Positions 4,927 through 7,049 of a DNA stretch of 7,049 nucleotides are shown here, piece by piece. Source of the stretch: Pseudomonadota bacterium. Its GTDB lineage: Bacteria > Pseudomonadota > Alphaproteobacteria > Acetobacterales > Acetobacteraceae. Every line of letters starts with the position of its first letter. Position 1 is the first letter of the stretch. The notes below the pieces were generated by a model. The model had not been told where the DNA came from. It saw only the letters and a list, made by a program, of their open reading frames with translations, and made no database searches. Location of the stretch: NCBI GenBank assembly GCA_021805485.1, contig JAJZFF010000613.1, positions 1-7,049 of the forward strand. The letters are read 5' to 3'. The translations under genes and the position numbers were made by a program.

Positions 4927-5412
4927 TCAGGCGTCCGGCGGGGCGGCGGCGATGGGGATTTCGCGGCTCTCGGCGCCGGCCTCACCGCCGCCCATCGGCT
5001 GCTCCAGCGCCTCCTCCAGCTCCGCCTCGAGCGAAGTCGCCCGCCGCCCGCCCTGCGGGGTGATGCCGAACTGCGGCGCCACCGGCGCCACCGCCGGCGG
5101 GGGCTGCGGCTGGCTCTGCTGCTGCGCCTGGTTCATGGCGTTGATGATGCGGAAATAATGTTCCGCATGCTGGAAATAGCTCTCCGCCGTCACCCGGTCG
5201 CCCGAGCTGGTGGCGTCGCGGCCGAGCTGCAGATATTTCTCGAACAATTGCTGGGCGGTGCCACGCAGCCGCACCTCCGGCCCGTTGCTCTCGAAAACAT
5301 GGTTGCGGTTGAGTGGGATGCCGCCGCCATGATGGCGGATACTGGTTCCCCCACCCGTGCCGCCGCCGCTGCCGCCGCGGTGATTGCGTCCGCGCATGCG
5401 CTTTATGTTCAT
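4927..5412 (-). CDS. DUF4167 domain protein
   Basis: This 161-residue protein has a biochemical role I cannot name. The N-terminus is very basic and Gly-rich (M-N-I-K-R-M-R-G-R-N-H-R, then a Gly/Ser/Thr run to about 31), suggestive of RNA binding. The DUF4167 core follows at about 38-91: H-V-F-E-S-N-G-P-E-V-R-L-R-G-T-A-Q-Q then E-K-Y-L-Q-L-G-R-D-A and G-D-R-V-x-A-E-S-Y-x-Q-H-A-E-H-Y-F-R. The region from 95 on is Gln/Pro-rich and looks disordered. DUF4167 genes commonly sit directly downstream of prmC in alphaproteobacteria, as here, which hints at a link with translation. ATG 5412 is the first in-frame ATG; an upstream TTG at 5550 would add 46 basic residues (GKPRT/GRPRT repeats) but lacks family support. 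AGGAAAG lies 15 nt upstream, further than ideal. Confidence 0.88.
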   Translation of the reverse strand: MNIKRMRGRNHRGGSGGGTGGGTSIRHHGGGIPLNRNHVFESNGPEVRLRGTAQQLFEKYLQLGRDATSSGDRVTAESYFQHAEHYFRIINAMNQAQQQSQPQPPPAVAPVAPQFGITPQGGRRATSLEAELEEALEQPMGGGEAGAESREIPIAAAPPDA

Positions 5413-5673
5413 TCGCTTGCCGTCATTCTTTCCTGTTCGCGGCCTGCCGGTTCGCGGCTTGCCAATTCGCGACCTGCTTCTGTGTGGCAGGGCTGATGGC
5501 GGTTCCCGCCGGCATCCGCCAGCGGCATCCTTCCGAAGCCAATGCCTCAAGCAACGTCCCGTGGTGCACTGCGCGGCGATGCCGAGACCGGCGCGCCCGT
5601 CACCGGGCTTGCGGTCACCCCCGAAGCGGGGACTCCGTCGCCAGGGCGACGATTGCTGCCGTGCGCCGGCACG
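5413..5673. other. Gap between prmC and the DUF4167 gene
   Basis: The 261 bp upstream of the DUF4167 gene hold three imperfect 15-bp tandem units at 5436-5450, 5451-5465 and 5466-5480, each beginning TTCGCG on the + strand, with a shortened copy near 5412-5420. A small hairpin, CCCC (5619-5622) with GGGG (5628-5631), lies nearer prmC. No second gene and no clear promoter is recognised. The gap is long for genes that are usually closely packed, so it may carry a separate promoter. Confidence 0.5.
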
Positions 5674-6573
5674 CTACTCGTCTCGCGCCGCGACGCCAAA
5701 TGTTTTTTTGCCCGTAGCCGCCGCCGGGGACGAATTTGCCGCCAGAATCAGCGCTCGCGCGATGCCGGCGAGGTCGGAGCGTTGTGCCAGCGCGGCGAGC
5801 CCGGCGCGCCGCGCCAGCCCGGCCACCGGCAGGGCCTGCCCCTGGCCGAGTTCGAGCACGGCGACCCCGTTCGGGGCGAGCAGGCTGGGCAGGGCCGCGA
5901 CGATGCGCCGATAGGCATCGAGCCCGTCGGCGCCGCCATCCAGCGCGCGGCGCGGCTCGTAGCGGGCGACCTCCGGCATCAGGCCGGCGATGGCGCCCGA
6001 TTCGATGTAGGGCGGGTTGCCGAGAACCAGATCGAACCGCCCGGCGATGGGCGCCGCCCAGTCGGCGCAGAGGAAGGCCGCCCGCGGCGCCAGTCCGAGC
6101 CGCGCGGCGTTGCCTGCGGCGAGGGAAGCTGCCGCCGGCGACACGTCGACGCCGAGTCCCCAGGCGGCGGGAAATTCGCTGAGGGCGGCGAGCAGCAGGC
6201 AGCCGCTGCCGGTGCCGAGATCGAGAATGCGCCGCACCGCGCCGCGATCGGGCCGGGCGGCGAGCGCGGCCTCGATCAGGGTCTCGGTCTCCGGGCGCGG
6301 CACCAGCGTCGCCGGCGAGACGGCGAGGTCCAGGCTCCAGAACTCGCGCCGCCCGAGGATCAGCGCCAGCGGCTCGCGCGCCGCCCGGCGGGCGAGCAGG
6401 CCGGGCAGGGCCGGGGCCGCGTGCACGGTCCCGGCCGTGAGCAGCAGCGATGCGGGCTCGAGGCCAAGGGCGTGGGCCAGCAGCAGCCGCGCCTCCAGCC
6501 GCGCGCTCTCGATGCCCGCCGCCGCCAGCGTGGCCTGCGCCTGCCCGATCAGCTCCCGCGCCGTGCCGCGCAT
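5674..6573 (-). CDS. prmC: Release factor glutamine N5-methyltransferase PrmC (HemK)
   Basis: This enzyme transfers a methyl group from S-adenosylmethionine to the glutamine of the GGQ motif of release factors RF1 and RF2, which speeds peptide release. It has 299 residues, slightly over the usual length of about 280. An N-terminal helical substrate-binding domain (1-80) ends in P-L-A-L-I-L-G-R-R-E-F-W. The methyltransferase domain shows L-V-P-R-P-E-T-E-T-L-I-E (90-101), the SAM loop I-L-D-L-G-T-G-S-G (116-124), the catalytic N-P-P-Y (186-189) and E-P-R-R-A-L-D-G-G-x-D-G-L (206-218). The last ~20 residues (after about 279) lie beyond the fold and include Lys-Lys encoded in an A7 run. ATG 6573 follows the ubiG stop with no gap (TGAATG), so translational coupling is likely; no strong Shine-Dalgarno is seen. 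Confidence 0.95.
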   Translation of the reverse strand: MRGTARELIGQAQATLAAAGIESARLEARLLLAHALGLEPASLLLTAGTVHAAPALPGLLARRAAREPLALILGRREFWSLDLAVSPATLVPRPETETLIEAALAARPDRGAVRRILDLGTGSGCLLLAALSEFPAAWGLGVDVSPAAASLAAGNAARLGLAPRAAFLCADWAAPIAGRFDLVLGNPPYIESGAIAGLMPEVARYEPRRALDGGADGLDAYRRIVAALPSLLAPNGVAVLELGQGQALPVAGLARRAGLAALAQRSDLAGIARALILAANSSPAAATGKKTFGVAARDE

Positions 6574-7049
6574 TCAGGCTTCGGCGCAGACGATGTAGTT
6601 CACCGCCAGATCGCGCCCCACCCGCCAGCCGCCGAGCCCCGGGATCAGCCCGGCGCTGTCGGCCAGGCGCAGCCCGGCGGCGCCGAGCGCGGCGGCGAGT
6701 TCGGCCGGGGTGACGAAGCGCTGCCAGTCATGCGTGCCGGCGGGCAGCAGCCGCAGCACATATTCGGCACCGAGCTTGGCGAACAGGAACGCGCGGCGGG
6801 TGCGGTTGAGGGTGGAGAGGAAAACCAGCCCGCCGGGCTCGACCAGCCGCGCCAGCGTGGCGAGGAAGGCCCCGATGTCGGCGACGTGCTCGATCACCTC
6901 GAGCGCCAGCACGACCGGGAAGTGCTGTCCCTCGGCCACCAGCGCCTCCGCCGTGCCCTCGCGGTAGTCGAGGTCGAGACCGCACCCGGCGGCATGGGCG
7001 CGGGCGGCGGCGATCGCCGCCCCGGCGGCGTCCAGGCCGAGGACGGCGT
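6574..7049 (-). CDS. ubiG: Ubiquinone biosynthesis O-methyltransferase UbiG (partial)
   Basis: The C-terminal 157 residues are inside the window, and the gene runs off its right edge, so roughly the first 90 residues, including the G-x-G-x-G SAM loop, are not seen. UbiG is a SAM-dependent methyltransferase that performs both O-methylations of ubiquinone synthesis at the inner membrane. Diagnostic blocks are V-L-G-L-D-A (SAM ribose contact region), D-Y-R-E-G-T-A-E-A-L, V-L-A-L-E-V-I-E-H-V-A-D, S-T-L-N-R-T, G-A-E-Y-V-L-R-L-L-P-x-G-T-H-D-W and the terminal V-N-Y-I-V. The stop TGA (6576-6574) directly precedes the prmC ATG, so the two are surely co-transcribed. Confidence 0.94.
   Translation of the reverse strand, partial: AVLGLDAAGAAIAAARAHAAGCGLDLDYREGTAEALVAEGQHFPVVLALEVIEHVADIGAFLATLARLVEPGGLVFLSTLNRTRRAFLFAKLGAEYVLRLLPAGTHDWQRFVTPAELAAALGAAGLRLADSAGLIPGLGGWRVGRDLAVNYIVCAEA

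Noticed and set aside
5619..5631. CCCC/GGGG hairpin after prmC as an intrinsic terminator
   Set aside because: The stem is only 4-5 bp, no T tract follows on the minus strand, and such pairs are frequent by chance at this GC content.

Overview
This is a GC-rich window, most likely from an alphaproteobacterium. The best pointers are a DUF4167 protein, a domain family found essentially in that class, placed next to prmC, and a dmeR-dmeF pair of the rhizobial/acetobacterial kind. A PEP-CTERM protein would suit, for example, Acetobacteraceae, but the family cannot be fixed from this window alone. Seven complete genes, two genes cut by the window ends, and one gene remnant can be supported.

Left part (1-2270, + strand): the last codons of an F1 alpha subunit overlap (ATGA) the gamma subunit gene atpG. 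The divergent gamma sequence, and the absence of beta and epsilon genes after it, point to the tail of an alternative 'N-ATPase' operon rather than the housekeeping ATP synthase. Overlapping the atpG stop codon is a perfect inverted repeat around a G tract. I read it as the operator of the next two genes: dmeR (RcnR/CsoR-family metal-sensing repressor with all four RcnR ligand positions present) and dmeF (CDF-family Co/Ni efflux pump with a very histidine-rich cytoplasmic loop built from 12-bp DNA repeats). DmeR should silence the pair until Co(II) or Ni(II) binds, and DmeF then exports the metal.

Middle part (2271-4076): this looks like an insertion-prone stretch. On the minus strand, directly against the 3' end of dmeF, lies a gene remnant that still encodes a clear PEP-CTERM sorting tail. 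About 200 bp further on, and divergent from it, is an intact secreted PEP-CTERM protein with six HAF-type repeats, preceded by a possible 22-codon upstream ORF. Its stop codon sits at the edge of a ~107-bp element made of two consecutive hairpins with related ends (MITE- or REP-like).

Right part (4077-7049): a + strand enoyl-CoA hydratase/isomerase-family gene lacks both classic hydratase glutamates and instead carries an aspartate in the PaaG/dehalogenase position. It converges on a minus-strand block that reads ubiG (partial, ubiquinone O-methyltransferase), prmC (release-factor glutamine methyltransferase) and a DUF4167 gene. ubiG and prmC abut as TGA-ATG. prmC-DUF4167 is a familiar alphaproteobacterial pairing; prfA, the usual partner just upstream of prmC, is not there and ubiG occupies its place.

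I see no CRISPR, tRNA, rRNA, transposase or clear new defence or biosynthetic system. The best leads are the DmeR operator with a possibly leaderless transcript, the paired PEP-CTERM genes (one broken), the double-hairpin element, and the unusual active site of the hydratase-family protein.
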